Assembly (NCBI GenBank): GCA_964408795.1
Contig: CAYPAW010000074.1
Location: forward strand, 5,997 to 69,996
Length of the DNA: 64,000 nt
Direction: 5' to 3'
From: JABMQB01 sp964408795
GTDB taxonomy: Bacteria > Bacteroidota > Bacteroidia > Bacteroidales > Prolixibacteraceae
Below the pieces are notes generated by a model that was given only the letters and a program-made list of their open reading frames with translations, ran no database searches and had not been told where the DNA came from. Shown here piece by piece: positions 1-8,176 of this stretch; positions within the stretch are counted from its first letter, which is position 1; the number at the start of each line of letters is the position of its first letter. A program made the translations under genes and the position numbers.

Positions 1-2
1 TC

Positions 3-635
3 CGGTATTACCTGATATTTATTGGTTTATTCACCCTGTTTATTTTTTCCGGATTGATGATCTCAGAGAAGATAGCCCCGGAACCCTCCTTCCGGAAATC
101 CCTGTTTCAGGTGGTATCCATCATGACTACTACAGGATATGCAACCGCTGATTATATGACCTGGCATCCCTTTCTCACCATTCTGATATTTATCTTGTTC
201 TTTTTAGGAGGATCTGCCGGATCAACCGGGGGAAGTATCAAAATCATGCGAATTGTTATCTTATTGAAAAACAGTTATTATGAACTAAAAAGAATGATCC
301 ATCCCCATGCTGTGATCCGGGTAAAATTTAACCAACATTCTGTAGACACAAAAATTGTCACCAATGTTCTGGCCTTTTTTATTTTGTATTTTCTGATCTT
401 TATTGTGGGGACGGTACTTTTTACTTTAATAGAGCCCGATATGGATTCATCCATGGGAGCAGTAGCTACCTGTCTTGGAAATATCGGTCCCGGGATCGGA
501 AATGTGGGGCCTGCGGAGACCTTCAATCATATTGCCCCCTTAGGAAAATGGTTTCTCTCCGGTTTGATGCTCCTGGGAAGACTGGAATTAATGACGGTTC
601 TTGTTTTGTTTTCACCTGATTTCTGGAAAGAATGA
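3..635 (+). CDS. trkH: TrkH-type potassium uptake protein, C-terminal part (5' end outside window)
   Basis: The frame is open from the window edge, so the first ATG at 54 is internal and the gene starts upstream. About 210 residues are visible. They show the hydrophobic helices and pore loops of the TrkH/KtrB potassium channel-transporter superfamily: a third filter loop (MTTTGYATADY), the family signature GSAGSTGGSIKIMR, and a fourth filter-like loop (LGNIGPGIGNVGPA) followed by the usual terminal stretch LGRLELMTVLVLFSPDFWKE. It is an inner-membrane K+ (or K+/Na+) uptake subunit that normally works with a cytosolic TrkA NAD-binding subunit, which may lie upstream. It is convergent with the next gene, with one base between them. 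Confidence 0.93.
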   Translation, partial: RYYLIFIGLFTLFIFSGLMISEKIAPEPSFRKSLFQVVSIMTTTGYATADYMTWHPFLTILIFILFFLGGSAGSTGGSIKIMRIVILLKNSYYELKRMIHPHAVIRVKFNQHSVDTKIVTNVLAFFILYFLIFIVGTVLFTLIEPDMDSSMGAVATCLGNIGPGIGNVGPAETFNHIAPLGKWFLSGLMLLGRLELMTVLVLFSPDFWKE

Positions 636-636
636 A

Positions 637-1251
637 CTAAATCACGATTTCTCCTTTCCCTTGCCGGATAATTTCCGGTACTTTTCCTATGCAGTCAACA
701 ACGGTTGAAGGGATTAACCCGCCTGCTCCCCCGTCAATTATAATGTCTGCTATCTCTTTAAATCTTTCATAAATTAATTCAGGGTCTGTTACATATTCCA
801 GTATGGTGTCTTCATCATGAAGCGATGTGGAAAGAATCGGATTGCCCAACTCTTCAACAATAGACCGAATGATCGCATTGTCTGGAACACGGATTCCGAC
901 CGTTTTCTTTTTGCCCTTAAAATACCGGGGTACATTTTTATTGGCTTCCAGTATAAAGGTAAACGGACCGGGGAGATGATTTTTCATCAGCTTAAAAACG
1001 GTATTCGGTATAGGTTGCGTATAATCCGATAAATGACTCAGATCACTACATATAAAGGAAAACTTTACATTTTCCACTTTAACCCCTTTAAAACGTGCAA
1101 CTTTATCAACTGCCTTTTGGTTGGTTAGTTCGCATCCTATACCATAAACAGTATCGGTTGGGAAAATTATGATCCCTCCGTCATGCAAGGTTTCAGTTAT
1201 TTTTCGAATAATCCTTGTATTGGGATTTTCATTATAAAGTTTTACCATCAT
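637..1251 (-). CDS. Sua5/YciO/YrdC-family protein (YciO-like)
   Basis: This 204-residue protein has the YrdC fold: GGIIIFPTDTVYGIGCE near residues 25-42, KNHLPGPFTFIL in the middle, and a C-terminal GGAGGLIPSTVVDCIG loop. YrdC/Sua5 proteins make threonylcarbamoyl-AMP from Thr, bicarbonate and ATP for the t6A modification of tRNA. The length and the segment FSFICSDLSHLSDYTQPI resemble E. coli YciO more than the essential YrdC/TsaC, so the exact role is less certain. The start (ATG-ATG) follows AGGAG with 9 bases of spacing, a good ribosome site for this phylum. A TAAATTTA near-consensus -7 element lies about 45 bases upstream. It is divergent from the mnmD region. Confidence 0.88.
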   Translation of the reverse strand: MMVKLYNENPNTRIIRKITETLHDGGIIIFPTDTVYGIGCELTNQKAVDKVARFKGVKVENVKFSFICSDLSHLSDYTQPIPNTVFKLMKNHLPGPFTFILEANKNVPRYFKGKKKTVGIRVPDNAIIRSIVEELGNPILSTSLHDEDTILEYVTDPELIYERFKEIADIIIDGGAGGLIPSTVVDCIGKVPEIIRQGKGEIVI

Positions 1252-1318
1252 AGGCTGACTCCTCTCAAAAGGCAGTAAATTTATTATTTTTAATTTATTT
1301 CCTTTTCGGAGAAACTTT

Positions 1319-1326
1319 TAATTTTG
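1319..1326 (+). promoter_or_regulatory. Bacteroidota-type -7 element (TAATTTTG)
   Basis: TAATTTTG matches the Bacteroidota primary-sigma -7 consensus TAnnTTTG exactly, in an AT-rich stretch on the plus strand. The first plausible gene downstream is mnmD at 1566, which would give a leader of about 230 nt containing the CCCGAT/ATCGGG hairpin at 1360-1375. The -33 box is not clear. Confidence 0.45.
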
Positions 1327-1341
1327 TGAATCCGGAACCAA

Positions 1342-1533
1342 TCAAAACGATTTACCGAACCCGATGGCTATCGGGATGCCGCGGGGATTATTAACTGTAA
1401 GGATTATCTTTCTTCCTTTTTCAACGGAAGAGAAGTTCCCGGTTAAATTCTCCATAGCTTCGTCTGCCAATCGTTCGGCGGGAGGTTTGCTTCGGGATTT
1501 TGTTTCCAACGCTTCCTTAAGGATGAATACCAT
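1342..1533 (-). CDS. possible small protein, antisense to the mnmD leader
   Basis: A minus-strand frame starts at ATG 1533 and encodes about 63 residues with a charged, protein-like composition (KEALETKSRSKPPAERLADEAM region). The sequence just before the ATG, CTTTGCATCAAAAC, resembles a Bacteroidota -7 element and short leader. The frame is also open further upstream, where it is antisense to mnmD. I do not recognise a family, and the 3' part runs through a dispersed palindromic repeat (1360-1375), which argues against coding. It could equally be leader sequence of mnmD read backwards. Confidence 0.22.
   Translation of the reverse strand: MVFILKEALETKSRSKPPAERLADEAMENLTGNFSSVEKGRKIILTVNNPRGIPIAIGFGKSF
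1360..1375. repeat. short dispersed palindrome CCCGAT-ggct-ATCGGG
   Basis: Six-base arms CCCGAT/ATCGGG surround a GGCT tetraloop. Relatives with the same arms and a related tetraloop lie at 16062-16079 (AACC loop) and 48921-48937 (AGCC loop). A variant hairpin is at 40626-40644, and one unit of the tandem array at 63212-63235 has the same arms. Confidence 0.7.
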
Positions 1534-1565
1534 GTTTTGATGCAAAGAAAATTTCTGTTTTGAAT

Positions 1566-2327
1566 ATGCCACCAAAAAAGAAAGGGTTCTCTGAACCGGA
1601 AATTTTATCAACTTCCGATGGATCACACACGCTTTTTGTGAAAGAGTTGCGTGAACCGTATCATTCGGTGAACGGAGCAATTACTGAGTCGAGGCATGTA
1701 TTCATAAAAAATGGATTATTATACCGGAACAAACCGGAAGTCATCGTTTTTGAAGTAGGATTCGGAACCGGACTGAACTGTCTTCTCACGGCGATTCATG
1801 CCAGGGAGAACCACATGAAGGTACGCTATATCGCAGTGGATAACTATCCATTGGCTGATACTTTGATCCACCGGTTGAATTACTTGTCTTTTGTGGGCGA
1901 TGAATACAAGGATCTCTGGGAAAAGATCCATTCTGTTGCTTGGAATTCGGAGACTCCTGTTTCCGGGTCTTTTTCTCTTAGGAAATGCAAAACCGATTTG
2001 ACAGAGTATCTTTTTCCCGAAGAACTGCCTTTGTTAGACGTTGTTTATTTTGATGCTTTCAGCCCCGATATTCAGCCGGAAATGTGGCAATCCGGAATTT
2101 TCGACCATATTTTCGGGAGATGTAGAGAGGGAGCAGTTCTGACAACCTACAGCGCTAAGGGAGCCGTGAGAAGAAAATGGATCTCTTCAGGTTTTACCGT
2201 TCATACCCTTCTGGGGCCTCCCGGTAAAAGAGAAATGTTACGGGGAATAAAACCTGCTGATATAATAACAAACCAAAAAATTCATTTATCTTCGCAGCAT
2301 GAGTCTGCAGGTTCCGGGTTATCTTGA
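1566..2327 (+). CDS. mnmD: tRNA 5-methylaminomethyl-2-thiouridine-forming methyltransferase MnmD
   Basis: This is a class I SAM methyltransferase of the DUF752/MnmC N-terminal-domain family. It shows the SAM-binding glycine motif VFEVGFGTGLNCLL near residue 60-73 and the family motif VVYFDAFSPDIQPEMW near residue 160. Near the end it has LTTYSAKGAVRRKW and GPPGKREM. The enzyme methylates nm5s2U34 to mnm5s2U34 in the wobble base of tRNAs. It lacks the FAD-dependent MnmC oxidoreductase domain, so it is a stand-alone MnmD. MnmE, which acts earlier in the same pathway, is at 61.7 kb. I chose ATG 1566 over the TTG six bases upstream. Confidence 0.88.
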   Translation: MPPKKKGFSEPEILSTSDGSHTLFVKELREPYHSVNGAITESRHVFIKNGLLYRNKPEVIVFEVGFGTGLNCLLTAIHARENHMKVRYIAVDNYPLADTLIHRLNYLSFVGDEYKDLWEKIHSVAWNSETPVSGSFSLRKCKTDLTEYLFPEELPLLDVVYFDAFSPDIQPEMWQSGIFDHIFGRCREGAVLTTYSAKGAVRRKWISSGFTVHTLLGPPGKREMLRGIKPADIITNQKIHLSSQHESAGSGLS

Positions 2328-2446
2328 TTCATTCCTTCAGGTTAAATCTGCTGAAACAACAGGAAGGATAAACCCCGGGGTAAATTGCAGTACAAATTGG
2401 GTGTCGAAAATTTTATAACAGATTACAAATCAAATTAATTTATTTT

Positions 2447-3148
2447 ATGAAACGTACAGCTTTATACTTTTTAATGGCCGGATTGCTTTTCACAGGAGTT
2501 TCCTGTCAGCAAACCAACAGATCGGCTGCAAAACTTGAAACAGGGAAAGATTCGGCCAGTTACGCAATCGGATTGCAAATGGGGGAAAATATCAAACAGA
2601 ACCTCAATCAGTTACCGGGAGGAGATTCCATGAATATGGATCAGATATCAGCCGGATTTACCGATGTTCTCACCAAGGAAGAAGTCAAATTAACCATGGA
2701 GCAAGGGGAAATGGCTATTCGTGCGTATTTTCAGGCAGAGGCTGAAACACAGGCTCAAAGCAGCCTCGAAAAAGGCAATTCGTTCCTTGAGAACAATAAA
2801 ACCCGGGATGGCGTTGTAACGACCGAAAGCGGGCTCCAATATGAAGTGATCCGCCAGGGCAACGGGCCAAAACCCCTCGAAACCGATGAAGTAACCGTTC
2901 ATTACCACGGATCTTTGGTGGATGGCACGGTATTCGACAGTTCTGTAGAAAGAGGCGAACCGGCAACCTTCCCCGTTAACGGAGTTATTCAGGGATGGGT
3001 GGAAGGACTCCAATTGATGCCGGTCGGATCAAAGTACAAGTTCTATATCCCTGCTGACCTCGCTTACGGGGAACGCGGAAATGGAACCAGAATTCCTCCG
3101 AATAGTACCCTGATCTTTGAAGTAGAACTGCTGGATATCGCTGAATAA
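2447..3148 (+). CDS. FKBP-type peptidyl-prolyl cis-trans isomerase, lipoprotein
   Basis: The 233-residue protein begins with a lipoprotein signal peptide whose lipobox ends GVSC (acylated Cys20). Next comes an FKBP N-terminal dimerisation region (about 35-110, containing SYAIGLQMGENIKQ) and a C-terminal FKBP domain (about 145-232). The FKBP domain includes VTVHYHGSLVDGTVFDSS, VIQGWVEGLQLMPVGSKYKFYIP and the end motif LIFEVELLDI. It resembles Mip/FkpA, which assist folding of exported proteins. Placement in the periplasm on a membrane anchor is inferred from the lipobox. No operon partner is obvious. Confidence 0.93.
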   Translation: MKRTALYFLMAGLLFTGVSCQQTNRSAAKLETGKDSASYAIGLQMGENIKQNLNQLPGGDSMNMDQISAGFTDVLTKEEVKLTMEQGEMAIRAYFQAEAETQAQSSLEKGNSFLENNKTRDGVVTTESGLQYEVIRQGNGPKPLETDEVTVHYHGSLVDGTVFDSSVERGEPATFPVNGVIQGWVEGLQLMPVGSKYKFYIPADLAYGERGNGTRIPPNSTLIFEVELLDIAE

Positions 3149-3315
3149 GCTTTTTTTTCTGCAGTAGGGAAACGGTTTTTGGGAATAAGTTTCCATTGAT
3201 TGGGTTATTTCTCCGTTTACTGAACAGGGGAATAAGGGGAACATTTAACCAGTCCACAGAAATTTCCGTTATTCCTGTATTTTTTATTTTTTCAAAACTT
3301 TTAAACAAGTCGTTT

Positions 3316-3678
3316 ATGAGTTTGCAATTGAAAGGAAAAGTTGAAAAAATTTACGATATCCAGTCGGGTGTCAGCAAAGCCGGTAACGAGTGGAAAAAAC
3401 AGGAATTTGTGATAGAAACCGATGACTCCTTTGCCCGGAAAGTCTGTTTTACTCTTTTCAACGATAAAATTTCGCTTGCCCAGGGATTAACTCCGGGCAA
3501 AGAGGTTAACGTTTCATTCAATGTTGAATCAAGGGAATATAACGGCAAATGGTTTCATAACATCAATGCCTGGCAAATAACTCCGGCAGAACCGGATATG
3601 CCGGAACCTCCTCCTGAGTTCGGAGAGAAGGATATACCCCCCGAACCGGACGAACCAATAAACGACCTTCCGTTTTGA
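3316..3678 (+). CDS. DUF3127 family protein with SSB-like acidic tail
   Basis: I placed the start at ATG 3316, because conserved sequence begins MSLQLKGKVEKIYDIQS and the frame upstream of it is not protein-like. The body of about 90 residues matches DUF3127, a Bacteroidota family thought to adopt an OB-like fold. The last 30 residues are Pro/Glu/Asp-rich and end EPINDLPF, closely resembling the acidic C-terminal peptide of single-stranded DNA-binding proteins (DDDIPF). A role in binding ssDNA or DNA-repair partners is inferred from that tail. Confidence 0.85.
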   Translation: MSLQLKGKVEKIYDIQSGVSKAGNEWKKQEFVIETDDSFARKVCFTLFNDKISLAQGLTPGKEVNVSFNVESREYNGKWFHNINAWQITPAEPDMPEPPPEFGEKDIPPEPDEPINDLPF

Positions 3679-3719
3679 AAAACCAAAGTAGAATGTTGTT
3701 GGAATAGGATGGAAACGTT

Positions 3720-4154
3720 TTATTTTTCTCGGGTAAAAACGGGATGATTGGGTTTTGAGAGTTTTGCATTGAAGCCTTGGATGGTCATCACTTCCCTGAT
3801 TTTTTCGGTGATTTTCTCTGACCAGAAATGGTACAGATCTTTTTTTCCGGGAACAGATATTCCGGAACCCATTTCCAGCCGGTAGGGCTGTATCAGATCC
3901 AGAGGGCGTAAAACTCCATAGAGACCGGATAATATCCGAAGGTGATTCTGAAGAAAATCAAACGGGCTTTCGCTGAGGGTTTCAGCTTTCAACCCCCGGT
4001 AAGCATCTCCGTTAAAAAACAGAACTGCCGGCCGGGCATTTGCTGGCGTGAACGGAAGATCCCTAAATTCCCGGTTGTTTTTTCGGTGGAATCGAATGGG
4101 TCTGATGCATGCATTTGCAATAAAGAGCATAGAAGCGATGTGGTCCCGGTACAT
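3720..4154 (-). pseudogene. yaaA: remnant of yaaA (peroxide-stress protein, DUF328)
   Basis: The 144-residue frame contains the middle of YaaA. FTPANARPAVLFFNGDAYRGL and LRILSGLYGVLRPLDLIQPY match the E. coli protein strongly, followed by RLEMG and KDLYHFW. Intact YaaA is about 250 residues and starts LILISPAKTL. Here roughly the first 45-50 residues are missing, about 20 residues are lost before the KPVF-like segment, and the frame stops at VFTREK, so the last 80 or so residues are gone. It lies between DUF3127 and the stop of the cytochrome gene. The remnant is squeezed against both neighbours, consistent with deletions at both ends. Confidence 0.8.
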
Positions 4155-4182
4155 GCCTCCGGAAATTTTTGATGCAGGGGGT

Positions 4183-6531
4183 TTACTGAGCCATTTCAGA
4201 GATGATCCGGCGGATCCTTATCCGGTCTGTTTCGGGCAGGGTATTGCGTTTTAGAATATCTTTAAAAAGGGCCACAGCATTTGCGGTATCTCCCTCCTGG
4301 CAATAGAGGTCTCCCAGCAAGTATACAGAATTCAGGTCATCCGGAGAATTGCCGATAACGGATTGCAGTGTTTTTATCGCACTTTTTCTGTGGCCTGCCT
4401 GGTTTTGGTAAAACGATAAGGTATATCCGTATTTCGGATTATCAGGAGCCTCATTTGCTGCCATTGCAGCATACTCAATGGCTTTCTGTAGATTGTTTTC
4501 TGCATACAGAACGCTTACATTGTAGGCAGCAACAGCCTGGCCAGGATTTCCTTGTAGTACTTTTTCCAATGCCTTTTTTGCTTCTTCTTTTCTTCCGGTT
4601 TCCGCCAGTAACAATCCCATATTAAGGTTAGCTGCTTCGTTACCGGGATCGATCCGGATTGCTTCCCTCAGGTTTTCCTCCGCTTTTTCAAGGTTTCCCG
4701 TATACGAATAAAGAACACTGCTGTTAACCAGTGGGAGGATGGCATCAGGGTACAACCGGGATGCCAGCGCATAGGCATCCAGCGCTCCGGATAGTTCGCC
4801 TTTGTTTTGATAAAAAATACCCATATTGTAATGAGCGCTCCAATCATCCGGACGGGCCCTGAGTGATTCTTTGTATTCTTCGGTTGCCCGGTTGCGTATG
4901 ATTTGTTGCTGTGGTGTAAATTCATATTCCGGAAATGTGGACAGGGTAAGGGCTGCAGCGATCCTCACAAGTCTGAAATCATCGGTACAGGCCGTTATAA
5001 GCATCTCTTTTACTTCCTGGGTGAAGATGCCAGTCAGACCTGAAGCAGCTGAAGATCGAACCAGTGGGGACTCATTTTCAAGGGCTGCCCGCAAAGCATC
5101 CCATTTTTCTTCTCTATGGCAATTGTCCAGCAACCGAACCAAGGAATTGGTTACGATTTCGCCATACCGGTCTTCTTTGATAATTTCTACCATTTGATCC
5201 AGGTTCTCCCAGTTTTCTTCCCGGGCCTCTTTTATTCGTTGTGCCCAGGTCAGGGTTTCGTTCTGGTATGTTTTGTTTTTCCGTGATTCCACTATTTTCG
5301 CAGCCCATTCGGGTGATTTATTGGAATGGCAGTTATTGCAGGCATTGGGAGAACCAAATTTCAGGGTAGCCAGGGGCATGGGGGGCCGGAACGAATGGTC
5401 GCTTCGGATAAAATGGCCTACGAACTCTCTTTTAGGCATATGGCAGTTCACACACAGAGCTCCCGGGGAATCTTCTGGGTGGCCGGAATGAACGGCAACC
5501 TTTTCGACTTTTTCCTGATGACAGGGCATACACAACTGATTCGACTGGCTTCCCATGTAACGGGTGCGGCCACTTGATGTATGGCAGGTAGCACAATGAA
5601 GATCCCCCTCCCTCATGCATTGGTTCATCATCCAGCCTGTAAGGGTATAGGTTTCTCCCAGGTCCCGGCCGTCGGGGTAAAAATCGGGATCTTCCCATGT
5701 TGCCAGATCAAAATGATCAAAAAAAGGAGTCCCCGGAAGATAACTGGCGGTGATGGGTCGCATTTTGGCGTGACATGAACCACACGAGGCGTTGTGCTGA
5801 TCCGGGGTAAAAACCCGGGTCGAAATAATCTTCAAGTCCTCCGGTACTTCCCCTTCGCCCGCTTCCCTGCATATCCGTACATGTTCGGCACTGGGACCGT
5901 GGCAGGTTTCGCAGTTTATCCCGGCTTCGCGCCAGGTCGTGTGATACGTTTCGGTAGTCAGATCGAAATAGGTGCTTAACTGGCTTACGTGGCAGTTATA
6001 GCAGCCGGTATTGAAGGTGTACATACGGTCCTTCCAGGGAAGCGGCTCATCATCAATATCCTCCACAAAATGCCGGACAGCCGACTGTGGATAGTTGAAC
6101 CATGTTTGACGGATCACATCCCATGCAAGCGGAATCGTTTGCAATCTTCCTTTGTCCAATGGTGTCAGAAAACAAAATACATTCTTTCCACCCAGCGACC
6201 ATATAATATCGTAATTCTTTGAGCTTTCGCCGGATTTTTCGACCATTACCATCGACGAATCCTTCCATGTAACCCGGTAGGTTTTCCCTTCAAGGGCAAA
6301 TTCCTCACTGGAGGGAACCTTCTCCTCAGTCATAAACCGTGTGTCGACAGGCATCATGGCTTTGCCGTGGTACGAAGTAGCCCATAATTCATAAAAACGC
6401 TCGTGGCATTCAATGCAACTTTCCGATCCGGAAAACGAACCGGAAACATCAAGAGCTGACTTTCTGTTTACACAACTACAAAAAATGGCAGCCAACCCTA
6501 TTGAAATAACAATCCTCAAGCCATGTTTCAT
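4183..6531 (-). CDS. octaheme c-type cytochrome with HEAT-like and TPR repeats, lipoprotein
   Basis: This is a fusion of about 780 residues. I start at the second Met (6531), because MKHGLRIVISIGLAAIFCSC is a clean lipoprotein signal peptide. Eight CxxCH haem motifs follow within the first 410 residues: CIECH, CYNCH, CETCH, CGSCH, CATCH, CMPCH, CVNCH and CNNCH. The layout resembles cytochrome c554-type multihaem proteins. About residues 420-560 look like HEAT-type helical repeats (SPLVRSSAASGLTGI, FRLVRIAAALTLS), and about 560-790 are TPRs (DWSAHYNMGIFYQNKGELSGALDAY and later copies). It probably acts outside the cytoplasmic membrane in electron transfer, with the repeats as a docking platform. 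The electron partner is unknown. Confidence 0.88.
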   Translation of the reverse strand: MKHGLRIVISIGLAAIFCSCVNRKSALDVSGSFSGSESCIECHERFYELWATSYHGKAMMPVDTRFMTEEKVPSSEEFALEGKTYRVTWKDSSMVMVEKSGESSKNYDIIWSLGGKNVFCFLTPLDKGRLQTIPLAWDVIRQTWFNYPQSAVRHFVEDIDDEPLPWKDRMYTFNTGCYNCHVSQLSTYFDLTTETYHTTWREAGINCETCHGPSAEHVRICREAGEGEVPEDLKIISTRVFTPDQHNASCGSCHAKMRPITASYLPGTPFFDHFDLATWEDPDFYPDGRDLGETYTLTGWMMNQCMREGDLHCATCHTSSGRTRYMGSQSNQLCMPCHQEKVEKVAVHSGHPEDSPGALCVNCHMPKREFVGHFIRSDHSFRPPMPLATLKFGSPNACNNCHSNKSPEWAAKIVESRKNKTYQNETLTWAQRIKEAREENWENLDQMVEIIKEDRYGEIVTNSLVRLLDNCHREEKWDALRAALENESPLVRSSAASGLTGIFTQEVKEMLITACTDDFRLVRIAAALTLSTFPEYEFTPQQQIIRNRATEEYKESLRARPDDWSAHYNMGIFYQNKGELSGALDAYALASRLYPDAILPLVNSSVLYSYTGNLEKAEENLREAIRIDPGNEAANLNMGLLLAETGRKEEAKKALEKVLQGNPGQAVAAYNVSVLYAENNLQKAIEYAAMAANEAPDNPKYGYTLSFYQNQAGHRKSAIKTLQSVIGNSPDDLNSVYLLGDLYCQEGDTANAVALFKDILKRNTLPETDRIRIRRIISEMAQ

Positions 6532-6622
6532 TGCTACACTGCTTTGCCTTAACAAAGATGGAGAATTTACGGCTGAATTAAAAATAGAAATCGAGGCATG
6601 AATACAGGTTGAGGCCTTTATT

Positions 6623-7408
6623 TTATGATTTTAACTCCAGCAGGACTACATTTTCCACGTGGTGGGTTTGCGGGAACATATCCACTGGTTGAATCCGGGA
6701 TACGGCATATTTTTCATCCAGGAGGGCAATATCCCGTGCCTGGGTGGAAGGATTACAGCTTATATAGACAATTTTCCGGGGGGAAGCAGCCAGCAGGGAT
6801 TCCACTACTTTTTTGTGCATACCGGCCCGTGGAGGGTCCGTTATAATCACATCAGGGGTTCCGTTTTTTTTGAAAAATTCTGCAGTGAGAATATCCTTTA
6901 TATCCCCGGTATAAAAAGACACATTCCGGATGTGGTTGCATTCCGCATTAAACCGGGCATCTTCAATGGCTTCGGGTATGGTCTCAATTCCGATGACCCT
7001 GGCTGCCTGACGGGCGATGAAATTGGCAATCGTGCCGGTCCCGGTATAAAGATCATATACCGTTTCTTTACCGGTAAGACCGGCATAGGCTCGGGCTATT
7101 TTATATAACGTATAGGCCTGCCCGGAATTGGTCTGGAAGAAACTTTTGGCTCCAATTTTAAACTTCAGTCCCTCCATTTCTTCCCAGATGTGATCCTTGC
7201 CAGAAAAAAGATGTACTTTCTGATCGTTGATGGTAGCGTTGCCTTTTTGATTGACAATATATAGCAAGGAATCAATTTCAGGAAACGCATTTTTCAGGGC
7301 ATTCAGTAATTTGTTTCGTTTTTCCTGATCATTGCTGAAGAATACCATGATTACCATCACTCCTCCCGTTTCGGAGGTACGAACAAAAACATTCCTCAGA
7401 AAGCCTTT
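6623..7408 (-). pseudogene. RumA/RlmD-type 23S rRNA uracil-5-methyltransferase, catalytic part after in-frame stop
   Basis: This is the C-terminal catalytic half, in the same frame as the upstream half and separated from it only by one TAA codon. Directly after the stop the frame reads KGFLRNVFVRTSETGG, which is conserved sequence of the family, so no bases are lost. It contains FFQTNSGQAYTLY, the SAM site VYDLYTGTGTIANF, DPPRAGMHKKVV, the catalytic cysteine motif YISCNPSTQARD, and the terminal HVENVVLLE glutamate. Internal ATGs at 7360 or 7345 could restart translation, but would give a methyltransferase without the TRAM and iron-sulphur part. Confidence 0.85.
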
Positions 7409-8035
7409 TTATTCCTTGATTGAAAAGAACTCCAGATTCGCAGTTATTGCATAATCATAAAGAAAATTCCGTATGGCATTGGACGGATCCCTTTGCAACC
7501 AGCATTCTCGAATATTGATTACTTTGTCGTATAATCCGGATACATGGAACCCCAGGGCATTCTTTTCTTCGATTTCCGCACCTGAGTCGATTTCTTCCTG
7601 TGTCAGCCATCGATTGGCAGAAAAGGTGAACTCCAGTTTGTTCCGGTAAAAGATCATTTTCTCTGAGCCGATGATTGGTTCTGTCTCCGGCAATTCGATT
7701 TTTCCGATTCGTGATAATTGGTCGGTAACCTGTTTTTGTTTGTAATACAATTGCTTTTCATAGGGTAGCATTTGCCAGCTGCATCCACCGCAGATGCCAA
7801 AATAGCTGCACACAGGTTTTATTTTATCTTCGGCATGGTAATGTATTTTGGTAACCCTCGCCTCCTGGTATTTCCTTCTTTTTTTTACTACCTGTAGATC
7901 CACCACATCGCCCGGGATAGCCTGAGTTGTAAAAACAGTCAGTCCATCGACTTTGCCAAGGGATCTACCCTCAGAACCGATGTCTGTGATCTCTACTCTC
8001 TCATAAAAAGGTTTCTGCCTGTTTTTTCGTCCCAC
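7409..8035 (-). pseudogene. RumA/RlmD-type 23S rRNA uracil-5-methyltransferase, N-terminal part ending at in-frame TAA
   Basis: This is the N-terminal half of the same enzyme: a TRAM domain (about 15-70, GSEGRSLGKVDGLTVFTTQAIPGD) and the cysteine cluster (CSYFGICGGCSWQ) that holds an Fe4S4 cluster in RumA. An insert domain then leads to FFSIKE, where TAA (7409-7411) stops the frame. In relatives the next residues read roughly EHKGFLRN, and here they read KE-stop-KGFLRN, so the stop replaces one residue. I favour GTG 8035 as start, since a perfect -7 element at 8054-8061 puts the transcript start near 8047. The longer frame from 8083 would begin upstream of that. Confidence 0.85.
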
Positions 8036-8053
8036 GTGTTTTCTTTTAACCCA

Positions 8054-8061
8054 CAAAAATA
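8054..8061 (-). promoter_or_regulatory. -7 element TATTTTTG for the RumA-type gene
   Basis: On the minus strand TATTTTTG matches TAnnTTTG exactly. The predicted transcript start is near 8047, 12 bases before the GTG at 8035. This supports the shorter start of the methyltransferase. Confidence 0.55.
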
Positions 8062-8151
8062 GGATAACTTTACCAAGAAGCAAACGATGCTGACTCTTCT
8101 GTATCCTACCTTTATTCCAAGGCTAAGCATATTCTTTTAGGGATGGTTTGT

Positions 8152-8159
8152 TATATTTG
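8152..8159 (+). promoter_or_regulatory. -7 element TATATTTG for the ABC-F gene
   Basis: TATATTTG matches TAnnTTTG exactly. The predicted start near 8166 leaves a leader of about 11 bases before ATG 8177. The -33 region is weak. Confidence 0.6.
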
Positions 8160-8176
8160 CGGTTCAAAACTGCAGT

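Noticed and set aside
2299..2418. 39-codon plus-strand ORF overlapping the end of mnmD (MSLQVPGYLDSFLQV start)
   Set aside because: Too short, no ribosome site or recognised family; kept only as a note.
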